Assembly (NCBI GenBank): GCA_910578215.1
Contig: CAJTPH010000015.1
Span: 1-64,000, forward strand
Direction: 5' to 3'
Length of the DNA: 64,000 nucleotides
From: an uncultured Acetatifactor sp.
Lineage (GTDB): Bacteria; Bacillota; Clostridia; Lachnospirales; Lachnospiraceae
Both the position numbers and the translations under genes were made by a program. The notes under the pieces were generated by a model that saw only the letters and a program-made list of their open reading frames with translations, did not search any database and was not told the DNA's origin. Positions within the stretch are counted from its first letter, which is position 1, and each line of letters opens with the position of its first letter. This document shows, one piece after another, positions 8,461-17,955 of the stretch.

Positions 8461-9435
8461 TTGAAAAAGAAAAATAAAAAAATTCACAAAAAAACAATAA
8501 GAAAGACAATAATTGTTTCACTTTTTGCATTTTTATTATTTCTGTCCGCCGGGTGCGGCAGACAGGAACGGGAGATAAACCATGAAATGGTGCTGAGCGA
8601 GGATTACTCCGTAAGCGAGATGGGGAGGGATATTACGAAGATATCTTCTCCCTACGGCATTGTATGCCGGGAGGAAGATATTCTGGTCTGTGATTACTCC
8701 GGGAACAAAATCGTAATCCTTGACATGGACGGGAATTACCTGGGGGAGGCGGGAACGCTGGGAAGCGGGCCTCTTGAATTTATCAGGCCCACAGGCATAA
8801 CCCGGGTGGATCAATACATATATGTGATCGATTCAGGCAATAACAGGCTTCAGGTCCTTGACCAGAAGCTGGGCTTTGTGCGTGAGATAGGGCTGCCGGA
8901 TTTACGGAACACGGAATCGCAATTTTTAATGGATATTGCGGTCACATCGGAGGGGGATATTTACCTTTCCTCGAGTTTTACTGACAAGAGGATCTCCCGC
9001 ATCTACAGGATATCAGGCGATAACAAAGCGGAGGAGATATCTTCCCAGACCTTTTTTGGATACCTTGCGTCGAAGGGGAACCAGGTTTACGGGGTAAACT
9101 CCATGGAGTTTTATAAAGAAAAGAATGTCTTTGGCACACGATCGGGGGAGTCCAGTCTGAAAAATATTACGGAAAAGAAGGATATTTCGGAGCTGCCATA
9201 TAAGTATTACCCTTTGGATTTTGTCCTGTACGGCGACAGCTATTACTGTCTGTCCGGGCTGAGCGCTTCTCTTGACCGGCTGGACTCGGAGGGCGCTTAT
9301 CTGGATACCCTTGCCAAAATGCCCCCCTTTCAGGGGCCTTGTGCCTGGGTTGACGTGTCCTCCGACGGGACGTTCTATATAACCCACAGGACAGAGGGTT
9401 CAATTTTCATTGTGAGGAAAAAAGTGGATGAATAA
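8461..9435 (+). CDS. Beta-propeller (NHL-like) lipoprotein
   Basis: A 324-residue membrane-anchored surface protein. A basic N-terminus and hydrophobic stretch end in the lipobox LSAGC. The mature part has repeated blades of NHL type, for example SGNNRLQVLD and SGNKIVILD, spaced by about 40-45 residues, consistent with a six-bladed propeller. Start: AGGTGAT is ideally placed for TTG at 8461; the in-frame GTG (8452) and ATG (8455) overlap that RBS. The stop overlaps the next gene by 8 bases, so it belongs with the two permeases and the ATPase that follow. It may be the extracellular sensing or docking part of that transporter; this is inference. Confidence 0.82.
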   Translation: MKKKNKKIHKKTIRKTIIVSLFAFLLFLSAGCGRQEREINHEMVLSEDYSVSEMGRDITKISSPYGIVCREEDILVCDYSGNKIVILDMDGNYLGEAGTLGSGPLEFIRPTGITRVDQYIYVIDSGNNRLQVLDQKLGFVREIGLPDLRNTESQFLMDIAVTSEGDIYLSSSFTDKRISRIYRISGDNKAEEISSQTFFGYLASKGNQVYGVNSMEFYKEKNVFGTRSGESSLKNITEKKDISELPYKYYPLDFVLYGDSYYCLSGLSASLDRLDSEGAYLDTLAKMPPFQGPCAWVDVSSDGTFYITHRTEGSIFIVRKKVDE

Positions 9436-10546
9436 GCTTTTTTATTCGGTGTATCTTTCCTGCCATAACGCCTTTTCAAACAAAAAGATTTTACTCATAG
9501 TTATCCTGTCCTATTTCTTTGGACTGCTGATGCCCTTTTACTGTCTGGCGAATATAGAGGTTTTTGTCAGCTGTATGGGCACCATAGATGTCATAGACTC
9601 GGAAAATACATATATTGCTAATCTGCAGGCAATTTGTGGTAATGAGGGTGTTGATATCGAAAATTCCTTATCCTCCCTTGGCCTGGCGGACTATCTGGTA
9701 ACGACCTATTTTCGCGGGAATATTCAGACAGGTGAAATCTCCGCGAAGGTGTCCGTCACAGGGGCTGGGGAGGATTGGGCGGACTTTGAGCGGTTTGAGA
9801 TGATAGAGGGCTCGTTCTCTCTCAGGGAGGCGGATGCGCCTGAGGGGGAGGCGGAGTGTGTGGTGGCGCAAGGTCTGGCTAAGAAATACGGCCTGCACGC
9901 AGGGAGCCATATCATGTTGAACGGAGTCAGCTACAGGATCGCGGGTATTGTAAACAATTTTAACTACTATAATAATATATTTATTCCCAGAGCCATGGTT
10001 CCTGTGACAGCGGACATTATGCAGCATAGGCTGTACCTGCGGTACGGAGAGCCCACTGACGCGGGCCGGGTAGAAAATCGGCTGCGGAGGGTATTTCCCG
10101 ACCGTTTCATCAGGTCTGTCAGGCGGGCTTCGGACGGAACGGCGCAGACGTTCCGGGAGGGGGTATCCCGTTCGGCGGCGATACTTTTGGTGGGCGCGGT
10201 GTCTCTTGTCATAGCGGTGCTCAACATTTTCCTGATGGTTTCCGGCAAATATGAAGAAGATAAAAAAACGATCGCGGTAAAGCTGGCTTTGGGTGCGGCG
10301 AGACCGGACATGGGGACGGAGCTTTTTTGGGAAAATGTTTTGTTTGTATGCATGGCCAATCTGCTTCTGTGGGTAACCAGCCCCCTGCTGACCAGACTCG
10401 TCCCTGTCAGCGCCGACTTCTCCTTCTCCTGGAGGATTTATCCGCTTATACTTGGGCTTAGCGTGACTACTGCGGCTGTTATGAGCGTCTTCTTAAGGAA
10501 CAAGGTGGTGAAGGTGTCCCTTGCCGCCCTGCTGAAGGGGGAGTGA
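9428..10546 (+). CDS. FtsX/MacB-type ABC permease, first subunit
   Basis: A 372-residue membrane protein with the MacB architecture: one N-terminal helix (about 15-35), a large extracellular domain (about 40-250) and three C-terminal helices (about 250-370). The conserved coupling segment DKKTIAVKLALGA faces the ATPase. ATG follows AGGAAAAAA and overlaps the upstream lipoprotein gene. Such mechanotransmission transporters move lipoproteins or peptides or act in signalling. The substrate here is unknown. Confidence 0.88.
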   Translation: MNKLFYSVYLSCHNAFSNKKILLIVILSYFFGLLMPFYCLANIEVFVSCMGTIDVIDSENTYIANLQAICGNEGVDIENSLSSLGLADYLVTTYFRGNIQTGEISAKVSVTGAGEDWADFERFEMIEGSFSLREADAPEGEAECVVAQGLAKKYGLHAGSHIMLNGVSYRIAGIVNNFNYYNNIFIPRAMVPVTADIMQHRLYLRYGEPTDAGRVENRLRRVFPDRFIRSVRRASDGTAQTFREGVSRSAAILLVGAVSLVIAVLNIFLMVSGKYEEDKKTIAVKLALGAARPDMGTELFWENVLFVCMANLLLWVTSPLLTRLVPVSADFSFSWRIYPLILGLSVTTAAVMSVFLRNKVVKVSLAALLKGE

Positions 10547-10548
10547 CG

Positions 10549-11766
10549 ATGAGATATTCCATACAGAAAGCGGCCGTAATGATAAGATCGAATATCAGAA
10601 TTTATTTTTGGATTGTTGTGGAGCTGGCGCTGATCACAGGCGTCCTGGTCCTGGCGGATGCCACGCACCGCTCGGCGGACAGGGAGATTCGCAGGCTGTC
10701 CGATATTTATCGGGAGCAGGAGCTCTACATTGACTATTATTTCCTGGATGGCAGTTATGTCCCCGGGGAACGGGCTGCCTGCGGCATCACTCTGGAGGAC
10801 TTTCTGTTTCTGCGGGAAAGATATTCCGGCCAGGCGACATTCCGGTATTATGTGTATGATAACCTTCATCTCTTTGGGGACGCGGTTTATCAGAATATAT
10901 ACCTTGTGTGGGGGTCGGAGGAGTTTTTCGAGGAGCAGTTTGGAAGGGGGCGAATGGAATTCGGCAGTCTGGCGGGATATATGGGACCGGAAGCCGGCGC
11001 CATGCTGTCCGGCGGGGATGCAAGGGTGAGCGGCAGCTCCGTCATAGAGGTGGGCAGAGGCTCTTATCCTGATTCCCTCAACATCGGCGGCGCGGAGTAC
11101 CGGTTTGAGCTTCTGGATGTGGACGGAATGATCCCCGTATCCCAGGCGGGCGCTGAGATCGACAGCTCCTGTTGTCTCTTTCTGCCCATAGAAGAACGCC
11201 CCGGGGATTGGGGGCAGAGCAATGCCAGAACAATATTTTCCGTATGCTTTGAGGACTTCAGGGAAGCGCCCGAGCTGGTCCAGGAGATGATCACCCTTCT
11301 GATGGACAGGCACGAGGGGAAATTCAACTATCGGTACAGCGATGTGCTGAACAATTACGTCAGCCGGGCGGAGGATATACTCAACGAGATAGATCTGTTC
11401 TCCTTTATTGCCAGAGTATGCCTGTGTGTTGCTGTCTTTGGGATAACGGGCGTTATGACGCTGTTTATCCGCAGGAGAAGAAAGGCATATGCCGTTTCCT
11501 TCGCCTGCGGAGCGCGGAAACGGAACATCTGCGCGGAGCTTTTATTTGAGGGTTTTATGGTCTGCGGTGCAGGAAGCGTGCTGGGATGTCTGCTTGGCTT
11601 TCTGCTGACCCGCTGCCAGCTGCAAAGTACCTTTCAGGTTTATTTTTTCTTTTCCTGTGTGTCTGTGCCGGCGCTGCTTAGCCTGGTGATTCCGTTGCTG
11701 ACGGGTATTGTAATTCTGCCTGATGTAAACGCGGTGAATCCCGTGGAAACAATGAAAAGCGAGTAG
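10549..11766 (+). CDS. FtsX/MacB-type ABC permease, second subunit
   Basis: A 405-residue paralogue of the preceding permease: N-terminal helix (about 15-40), large extracellular domain, and three helices in the last about 130 residues, with RRRKAYAVSFACGARK as the coupling segment. The ATG at 10549 is preferred over the in-frame GTG at 10543 because AAGGGGGAG is spaced 6 bases from it. It starts two bases after the upstream stop. Two different permeases suggest a heterodimer served by one ATPase. Confidence 0.87.
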   Translation: MRYSIQKAAVMIRSNIRIYFWIVVELALITGVLVLADATHRSADREIRRLSDIYREQELYIDYYFLDGSYVPGERAACGITLEDFLFLRERYSGQATFRYYVYDNLHLFGDAVYQNIYLVWGSEEFFEEQFGRGRMEFGSLAGYMGPEAGAMLSGGDARVSGSSVIEVGRGSYPDSLNIGGAEYRFELLDVDGMIPVSQAGAEIDSSCCLFLPIEERPGDWGQSNARTIFSVCFEDFREAPELVQEMITLLMDRHEGKFNYRYSDVLNNYVSRAEDILNEIDLFSFIARVCLCVAVFGITGVMTLFIRRRRKAYAVSFACGARKRNICAELLFEGFMVCGAGSVLGCLLGFLLTRCQLQSTFQVYFFFSCVSVPALLSLVIPLLTGIVILPDVNAVNPVETMKSE

Positions 11767-11780
11767 GGAGGATATTCTCA

Positions 11781-12443
11781 ATGATCACTTTATCCAATGT
11801 AAACAAGACATATCGGGGAAAAGGAGTCTCTACCGCCGCTTTGACCGACGTCAGCCTGACGGTGGGCAAGGGGGACTTTGTCATTATTTACGGGAAATCA
11901 GGATGCGGCAAAAGCACCCTGCTCAATATCTTGGGAACCATGGACAGACCCACAGACGGCGACTATCATTTTAACGATACGGACATCTGCGGCTTGAAGT
12001 TCAATGAGCTCTCCAGGTTTCGCAACCGTCATATCGGTTTTATATTTCAGTCCTTTTATCTCATCAACGAACTTACCGCGCTGGAAAATGTGGGGATGCC
12101 GCTGGGTTATGCGGGAGTCGGAAAAAGCGAGCGCAGAAAAAGGGCGGGAGAGCTGCTCAAAATGGTTGGGCTGGAAGATAAGCTGAAAAACAAGCCTTCT
12201 CAATTATCCGGCGGCGAGCAGCAAAGAGTAGCGATTGCCCGTTCCCTTATCGCCGGTCCCAGCCTGGTTCTGGCGGACGAGCCCACGGGCAACCTGGACG
12301 AAAAGACAACCGGGGATATTATGGATTTATTAAAGCAGATTAATCAAAACGGCACAACGATCATTATGGTGACGCACAATCCGGACCTGGCGCACTATGC
12401 GGACAGGGTGGTACGGATGTCTGACGGCAGGATTGTGCAATAG
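11781..12443 (+). CDS. MacB/LolD-type ABC transporter ATPase
   Basis: A 220-residue soluble ATPase that powers the two adjacent permeases. Walker A GKSGCGKST, Q-loop FIFQSF, signature LSGGEQQR, Walker B LVLADEPTGNLD and switch His in VTHNPD are all intact. Its length and the DEPTGNLD motif place it in the MacB/LolD/FtsE group. RBS GGGAGGATA; 14 bases after the upstream gene, so co-transcribed. Confidence 0.94.
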   Translation: MITLSNVNKTYRGKGVSTAALTDVSLTVGKGDFVIIYGKSGCGKSTLLNILGTMDRPTDGDYHFNDTDICGLKFNELSRFRNRHIGFIFQSFYLINELTALENVGMPLGYAGVGKSERRKRAGELLKMVGLEDKLKNKPSQLSGGEQQRVAIARSLIAGPSLVLADEPTGNLDEKTTGDIMDLLKQINQNGTTIIMVTHNPDLAHYADRVVRMSDGRIVQ

Positions 12444-12474
12444 GGCCGCTGAAACGTTATTATTTCACAAACAC

Positions 12475-12536
12475 AAGAATACCCTCCCTCCCGGAAGCAT
12501 AGACTTTGATGTAAACAAGCTTCGGGAGGGATTCTT
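12475..12536 (+). promoter_or_regulatory. Hairpin sequestering the ribosome binding site of the P-type ATPase
   Basis: AAGAAT (475-480), CCCTCCC (486-492) and GAAGC (494-498) pair with GCTTC (519-523), GGGAGGG (524-530) and ATTCTT (531-536), counted from 12000. The stem is 18 bp with a 5-base and a 1-base bulge. GGGAGGG is the only ribosome binding site for the ATG at 12537 and is fully paired. The ATG follows the stem directly. Confidence 0.75.
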
Positions 12537-15368
12537 ATGTTTGAACAATATAGTGTTTCGGAGACGGTGAGGGAGTTAGGGAGCGATGGACAGGCGGGGC
12601 TGACCACAAAGGAGGCGGGAGAGAGGCTTCGGCGGGACGGCAGAAACGAGATGAAGGAGGGGCGGAAGAAGACGCCGGTGGAATCCTTTCTGGAACAGCT
12701 TAACGACCCTCTGATCTATGTGCTGATTGTTGCGGCGGCGGTGTCCGTGCTGCTGAAGGAGGTCAGCGACGCGGTGATTATCGGCGTGGTGGTGGTCATG
12801 AACGCCGTGGTGGGCATGCTTCAGGAGGGCAAGGCGAGAAAGGCACTGGAATCCCTGAAGAAGCTTGCCAGCCCTAAGGCGATGGTCATCCGCGACGGCA
12901 GGCGCAGGGAAATTCCGGCGGCGGAGCTGGTAAAGGGGGATCTGGTGTATCTGGAAGCGGGATGTCAGGTGCCGGCGGATCTGCGCCTTTTGACCTCCTC
13001 CAACCTGAAGATCGAGGAGTCGGCGCTGACGGGAGAAGCGCTTCCTGTGGAGAAGGACGCCAGGTTTCAGGGTAAAAGGGGGTCTCAGCTTCCCCTGGGG
13101 GACAGAAGGAATATGGCGTATATGTCCACAGTGGTCACATATGGCAGAGGCGAGGGCATCGTCACGGCAACGGGCATGCAGACGGAGCTTGGGCAGATAG
13201 CGGCTATGATCACCGAGAGCAAGGAGGAGCTGACGCCGCTGCAAAAGCGTCTGGGAGAGCTGGGAAGGATCTTAAGCTTCCTGTCCCTTGCCCTTTGTGC
13301 TGCACTGTTTGCCATAGCGGTATTGCAGCACAGAAACGTGATGGAAATGCTGATTACCGCCATCTCCCTGGCCGTTGCTGCGGTGCCGGAGGGGCTGCCC
13401 GCGGTGGTGACGATCTGTCTTGCCCTGAGCGTAACCCGCATGGTAAAGGTGAATACCATTGTGCGCAGGCTGCCCTCCGTGGAGACCCTGGGCGCGGTCA
13501 GCGTGGTATGCTCCGATAAGACAGGCACCCTGACCCAGAACCGTATGACAGTGGAGAAATGCTTTATAAATGGCGGTATCATGGAAGCGGCGGCTTGCAG
13601 TCCGAATCTCTGCCCTGACTTTTACCGGGGAATGGTGCTTTGCAATGACGCGGTCTTGAGCTCTGATCCCTATTCCGGAGAGGAAAGGACGGGAGACCCT
13701 ACGGAGCTGGCGCTGTTGGATGCGGCGCTTATGTACGGGATAAAAAAGGAGCAGCTGGAGCATCGCATGCCCAGGACGGATGAGCTGTCCTTTGACTCTG
13801 ACAGAAAGATGATGACTACCCTGCACAGGGCAGGCGGCTCCGGCGAGCTTCGGGCAGCGGAGGCTGTGGGAACCACGGCGGGCGCTTATGCGTCGACAAG
13901 GGGCGTCTTCAGGGCAGCAGGCTCCGCCCCGTCGGCAAGAGGTGTTTTCAGCTCTGCCATGGAGGGGCGCGGCGGACTTACGGCTTACACCAAGGGCGCG
14001 CCCGACGAGGTGCTGAAGCGGTGCACATATATCTGGACCGGGGAGGGAAGCGTTCGGATTACCGAAGTCCACCGCAGGCAGGTAAGGCAGGCGATAGAAA
14101 AGCTGTCCGGTGAGGCGCTGCGCACCCTTGCCGTGGCAATGCGGACCGGGACGGACCGTCCGGTGGAGGAGGGGCTGACCTTTCTGGGAATGGTTGGAAT
14201 GAAGGACCCGGCCCGGCCGGAGGCGGCGGGGGCGGTGACCGACTTCAAGCAGGCTGGGGTGGCAACGGTGATGATAACCGGGGACCATGTGGACACGGCT
14301 TTTGCCATCGGAAAACAGCTTGGCATTGTACAGCGCTTTGAGCAGTGCATGACGGGGGAGGCGTTAAGCCGTCTGCCGGACGACGAGCTGCCGGAAAGGC
14401 TGGAGGATACCAGAGTGTTCGCGAGAGTCTCTCCTGCCCAGAAGGTGCGCATTGTGGACGGCTTTAAGCGCAGGGGCGAGATCGTCGCCATGACAGGAGA
14501 CGGGGTCAATGACGCCCCCTCCCTGAAGAAAGCGGATATCGGAATCGCCATGGGTATGGCGGGAACGGATGTGGCGAGACAGGCCTCGGACATGATTCTG
14601 ACCGACGATAATTTTGCCACCATCAGACGCGCCATCGAGGAGGGGAGAGGAGTCTATGAAAACATCAGGAAATCCGTTATCTTCCTGCTCTCATCCAACC
14701 TGGGAGAGATCATTACTATGTTTCTTGCCGTCGTCTGCGGGCTGGCTGCGCCCCTGAAGTCCAGTCATATTTTATGGATCAACCTGATTACGGATTCCCT
14801 GCCCGCGCTGGCCTTGGGAGTGGATAAAAATGACGGAAAGAGCCTGATGCGGCAGCCGCCCAGAAGGGCGAAGGAAAGCCTGTTTGCAAGAGGCGGTCTC
14901 GCATGCACCTGCTTTTACGGGACCCTGATCGCAGGGGTAAGCCTGACGGCGTTCCTCATGCTGCCCTGCGCGCTGCTCCGGGTGAACAGCCTGCCGGTGA
15001 CCCTGGAGAATCTGTCTACGATCCTGCAGAACGGCAGCGTGCTCTCCAAGGCTCAAACCTATGCCTTTACGGTGCTGGGCATGTCTCAGCTTTATCATGC
15101 GGTGGGCATGCGGGATACGCACAAATCCTTCTTCCGCATGAACCACAGGGACAATAAGCTGATGGTCTTTGCCTGTGTGGCAGGCTTCCTTCTGCAGTTT
15201 GCGGTGACGGAGGTGCCCTTTTTAATCAATGCCTTCGGCACCTCTCATCTGACAGGCAGGGAGTGGATGAGGCTCAGCATCCTTGCAGCCGCTCCGCTGA
15301 TCGCACATGAATTTCTTGTGCTGATGGGCATGCTTGTGCCAAAGGGCGGCTCACGCGGAAGCAGGTAA
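12537..15368 (+). CDS. Cation-transporting P-type ATPase, Ca2+ (P2A) type
   Basis: A 943-residue ion pump. It has the phosphatase loop TGEA, the phosphorylation site DKTGT (Asp327), the hinge MTGDGVNDAP, and ten expected membrane helices. Ca2+ site residues are conserved: VPEGLP in M4, SSNLGE in M5 and NLITDSLPALALG in M6, as in SERCA/PMR1 pumps, so calcium export is likely. An Ala/Gly/Arg/Ser-rich insert of about 50 residues (431-480) with an imperfect repeat (TRGVFRAAG / ARGVFSSA) sits in the nucleotide-binding domain. Its only RBS is held in a hairpin. No clear promoter of its own was found, so read-through from the ABC genes is possible. Confidence 0.93.
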   Translation: MFEQYSVSETVRELGSDGQAGLTTKEAGERLRRDGRNEMKEGRKKTPVESFLEQLNDPLIYVLIVAAAVSVLLKEVSDAVIIGVVVVMNAVVGMLQEGKARKALESLKKLASPKAMVIRDGRRREIPAAELVKGDLVYLEAGCQVPADLRLLTSSNLKIEESALTGEALPVEKDARFQGKRGSQLPLGDRRNMAYMSTVVTYGRGEGIVTATGMQTELGQIAAMITESKEELTPLQKRLGELGRILSFLSLALCAALFAIAVLQHRNVMEMLITAISLAVAAVPEGLPAVVTICLALSVTRMVKVNTIVRRLPSVETLGAVSVVCSDKTGTLTQNRMTVEKCFINGGIMEAAACSPNLCPDFYRGMVLCNDAVLSSDPYSGEERTGDPTELALLDAALMYGIKKEQLEHRMPRTDELSFDSDRKMMTTLHRAGGSGELRAAEAVGTTAGAYASTRGVFRAAGSAPSARGVFSSAMEGRGGLTAYTKGAPDEVLKRCTYIWTGEGSVRITEVHRRQVRQAIEKLSGEALRTLAVAMRTGTDRPVEEGLTFLGMVGMKDPARPEAAGAVTDFKQAGVATVMITGDHVDTAFAIGKQLGIVQRFEQCMTGEALSRLPDDELPERLEDTRVFARVSPAQKVRIVDGFKRRGEIVAMTGDGVNDAPSLKKADIGIAMGMAGTDVARQASDMILTDDNFATIRRAIEEGRGVYENIRKSVIFLLSSNLGEIITMFLAVVCGLAAPLKSSHILWINLITDSLPALALGVDKNDGKSLMRQPPRRAKESLFARGGLACTCFYGTLIAGVSLTAFLMLPCALLRVNSLPVTLENLSTILQNGSVLSKAQTYAFTVLGMSQLYHAVGMRDTHKSFFRMNHRDNKLMVFACVAGFLLQFAVTEVPFLINAFGTSHLTGREWMRLSILAAAPLIAHEFLVLMGMLVPKGGSRGSR

Positions 15369-15402
15369 TGTCAAGCACAGGGTAAGGAACCGTTTCCGAA
15401 GT

Positions 15403-17955
15403 TTACTTCCTGATTTTGTTCAGCTCAGCGTTGATGATCTGCAGGGCGTTATCCGGAATTTTCCTGCCGGAGGCGTCGGAACCGGAGGAGCCCGCATTGG
15501 AATCGGAACCGTCCGGAGCTGTGCCGGAATCGCCGGCGCTGATGTCCGCGCCGCCCATGGAGCTCATAAGCCCGTTCAGCTCGGCAAAGGTCTTTTCGCC
15601 CATCATGGCAAGCATTGACTTTTTCATTTTCATGCCCGTCATGGCGTAGATGGCGTTGGAGAGCACGGAGAAGGCTTCGTCGTTTGCGGCGATGGTATTG
15701 ATCTTGTCATGCACGGAGAAATATTGGTCGGAATATTCCATGGGGGCGTCGCTTGCCACGGTCTCCACGCATTCAAACCAGTTTGCCACGCCGTCGGTTC
15801 CGTCGTCCTCGTCGGGCAGGGTGTAGATAGCCGGCTTCTCCTCAACAAGCTCCAGGGTCAGGGTGTCCGTGCACCGCAGCACGCGCTCCCGGCATCCCGG
15901 GGCGGAGAGCGCCTGATCGGAGAGGATCATGCAGCACCCAGCCTCGAAAGCCTGCTCCGGGTGCGTCTGGTACAAGGCTTCCGCCGTCAGGTAGGTGAAG
16001 CTCTCGGTCAGGGGCACATTTTCAAAAACAAAGATCTTGTCGCCGTATTGGGTGGCGAAGGGTCTGCCGTTCACATACAAGGTGACCTGGTTTAAGTTGG
16101 AGTAGACCTTTACCTGGGTGTAATTCCCCTCTCTCTGGGCATAGCGTCTGCCGCAGAGGTATACAAAGGGCTCGCGGCTCCAGTATGCCTTGTAGAGGTA
16201 AAAGGCTTCCTTTTTGATCCTGCGGTCCATGGTGACCAGCCCCTTGTTGTTGCGGCCTGCCGTGCCGCCCTCGTTTCTTGCGGCGCAGCCGAAGTCGAAC
16301 ATATTCCATACATGGGTAGACCAGAGCCAGGGTCTTTCCGTCAAAATTTTTGCCATGTGTTCATGGTACTCCGCCTGGTAGCTTTCCGAATAATCCCTGC
16401 ATTTGGGTTTGTCGGGCTGGTAGGTGATGATGCCCTCCGCGCCGTATTCCGACAGACCAAGGCAGATATCGGGGAAGGTTTTATGGAAGTGGTCAAGCCA
16501 TTTCTCGTTCTGCTCATAGCTGCCGCCGTACCAGCCGAAGTAGTGGTTATAGCTTTCCACGTCCGTGATGCCGTGGAGCGGACTCTCAAGGGGCAGCATG
16601 CTCACATGTGCGATGGTGGTCAGGCGGCTGGGGTCCAGCTTTTTGACCAGCGCGTTTAATGCCTTATGATTTTCCACAAGCCCCGGCTTCTCCCCGGCGA
16701 TGGTAATTTCGTTGGAAATACCCCAGAAGCAGATGGAGGGGTGGTTATAATTCTGGTAAATTAGGTCTTCCATCTGCAAAATACAGTTGTCGTGCGCTTT
16801 GGGATCGTCGCTCTGGCAGCTGATATAGGGAATCTCCGCCCATACGATAAAGCCGTATTCGTCGCAGGCATCATAAAAGTCCCGGCTGTGCTGATAGTGT
16901 GCAAGGCGCACGGTGTTGGCGCCTATTTCCTTTATGAGAGCCGCGTCCTCATAGTGCTGCTGCCTGGTCAGGGCATTGCCCAGATAAAGCCTGTCCTGGT
17001 GCCGGGAAACGCCCCGCAGCATCATGGGGCGGCCGTTTAAAAAGAAGCCCTTGTCCGGGTCGACGTGGAAGGAGCGGATACCGAAGCGGCTTTGTACCTC
17101 GTCCACGGTTTCGTTGCGGTATATCAGGGAAGCCGTGCAGGTATAAAGATAAGGGTCATCCACGCCCTGCCAGAGATGAGGATGGGGAAGGAGCACATCC
17201 GTCTTGGGTTCCTCGGAGGGACGCCAGGACTCCGCGGCGTCCCTTCCGGCGGCATCGGTGATCCGATAACGTATCGTATAATCCGGAGAAGGCGCCGTCA
17301 CCCAGCTGTTCAGGTGCAGCATGGCGTACTGGGGGTCCCCTGCCGTATCGCAGCAAGAGGGATACACTCCTTTTTCCGTATCGCTGCTCAGGGGCAGGCT
17401 GGCATTGTCCAGAAGCTCCGGCGTGATGGCAAGCCCCTGGGCGCCGTGAAAGTCCGCCTCAAAGTGATGCTCCGGCAGAATCAGAAGGTTTACGCCACGG
17501 TACAGCCCGCCGTAGAAGGTGAAGTCCGCCATCTGGGGGTAGATATTGCCGTGAGGGGAGTTGTCCGCAAGGATGGTTATGGTATTGATGGGTGTGCCTG
17601 CGGTTTTGGCAGACCCTTCGGGAGCTGTCTGTGCCCCTTCGGGGCAGGGCGTCAGAAGCTCCGTGATATCTACCGTAAAGGAGGAAAAGCCGCCCTCGTG
17701 GCTGCCGGCCTCCGTGTCATTGACATATACGGTTCCGCAGAGGGATAGCGCAAGCACCTCCAGGTACACGCGCTCGCCCTGCTGCAATACGGGAGTCTGC
17801 AGCTGTCTGCGGTAATAGCATTTTCCCCGGTAGTACTCGCCTCTGCCGTCCATGCCGTCCACGGCGTTCCAGGTATGGGGAAGCGTCACCTGCTCCCAGT
17901 TCACCCTGTCCTTGGAAAAGCTCCAGTTATCGTTAAAAGGAATCGTCTTTCTCAT
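15403..17955 (-). CDS. Glycoside hydrolase family 2, beta-galactosidase-like
   Basis: An 850-residue enzyme with an N-terminal jelly-roll sugar-binding domain (about 1-190), an immunoglobulin-like domain (about 200-300) and a TIM barrel (about 300-600). The acid/base is Glu416 in WGISNE and the nucleophile Glu503 in LSEYGAEG. It has no signal peptide, so it probably acts on imported oligosaccharides; beta-galactosidase versus beta-glucuronidase cannot be settled by eye. About 110 C-terminal residues after residue 740 lie outside the usual fold: a helical part with Met-rich GMKMKKSMLAMM, a Gly/Ser/Asp linker, and a final helix. RBS GAGG before the ATG. It converges with the P-type ATPase gene. 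Confidence 0.9.
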   Translation of the reverse strand: MRKTIPFNDNWSFSKDRVNWEQVTLPHTWNAVDGMDGRGEYYRGKCYYRRQLQTPVLQQGERVYLEVLALSLCGTVYVNDTEAGSHEGGFSSFTVDITELLTPCPEGAQTAPEGSAKTAGTPINTITILADNSPHGNIYPQMADFTFYGGLYRGVNLLILPEHHFEADFHGAQGLAITPELLDNASLPLSSDTEKGVYPSCCDTAGDPQYAMLHLNSWVTAPSPDYTIRYRITDAAGRDAAESWRPSEEPKTDVLLPHPHLWQGVDDPYLYTCTASLIYRNETVDEVQSRFGIRSFHVDPDKGFFLNGRPMMLRGVSRHQDRLYLGNALTRQQHYEDAALIKEIGANTVRLAHYQHSRDFYDACDEYGFIVWAEIPYISCQSDDPKAHDNCILQMEDLIYQNYNHPSICFWGISNEITIAGEKPGLVENHKALNALVKKLDPSRLTTIAHVSMLPLESPLHGITDVESYNHYFGWYGGSYEQNEKWLDHFHKTFPDICLGLSEYGAEGIITYQPDKPKCRDYSESYQAEYHEHMAKILTERPWLWSTHVWNMFDFGCAARNEGGTAGRNNKGLVTMDRRIKKEAFYLYKAYWSREPFVYLCGRRYAQREGNYTQVKVYSNLNQVTLYVNGRPFATQYGDKIFVFENVPLTESFTYLTAEALYQTHPEQAFEAGCCMILSDQALSAPGCRERVLRCTDTLTLELVEEKPAIYTLPDEDDGTDGVANWFECVETVASDAPMEYSDQYFSVHDKINTIAANDEAFSVLSNAIYAMTGMKMKKSMLAMMGEKTFAELNGLMSSMGGADISAGDSGTAPDGSDSNAGSSGSDASGRKIPDNALQIINAELNKIRK

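Noticed and set aside
10438..11313. 291-codon minus-strand frame
   Set aside because: Antisense to the second permease; no RBS or domain.
13272..14288. 338-codon minus-strand frame
   Set aside because: Antisense to the P-type ATPase; composition rich in Arg, His and Pro, typical of a shadow.
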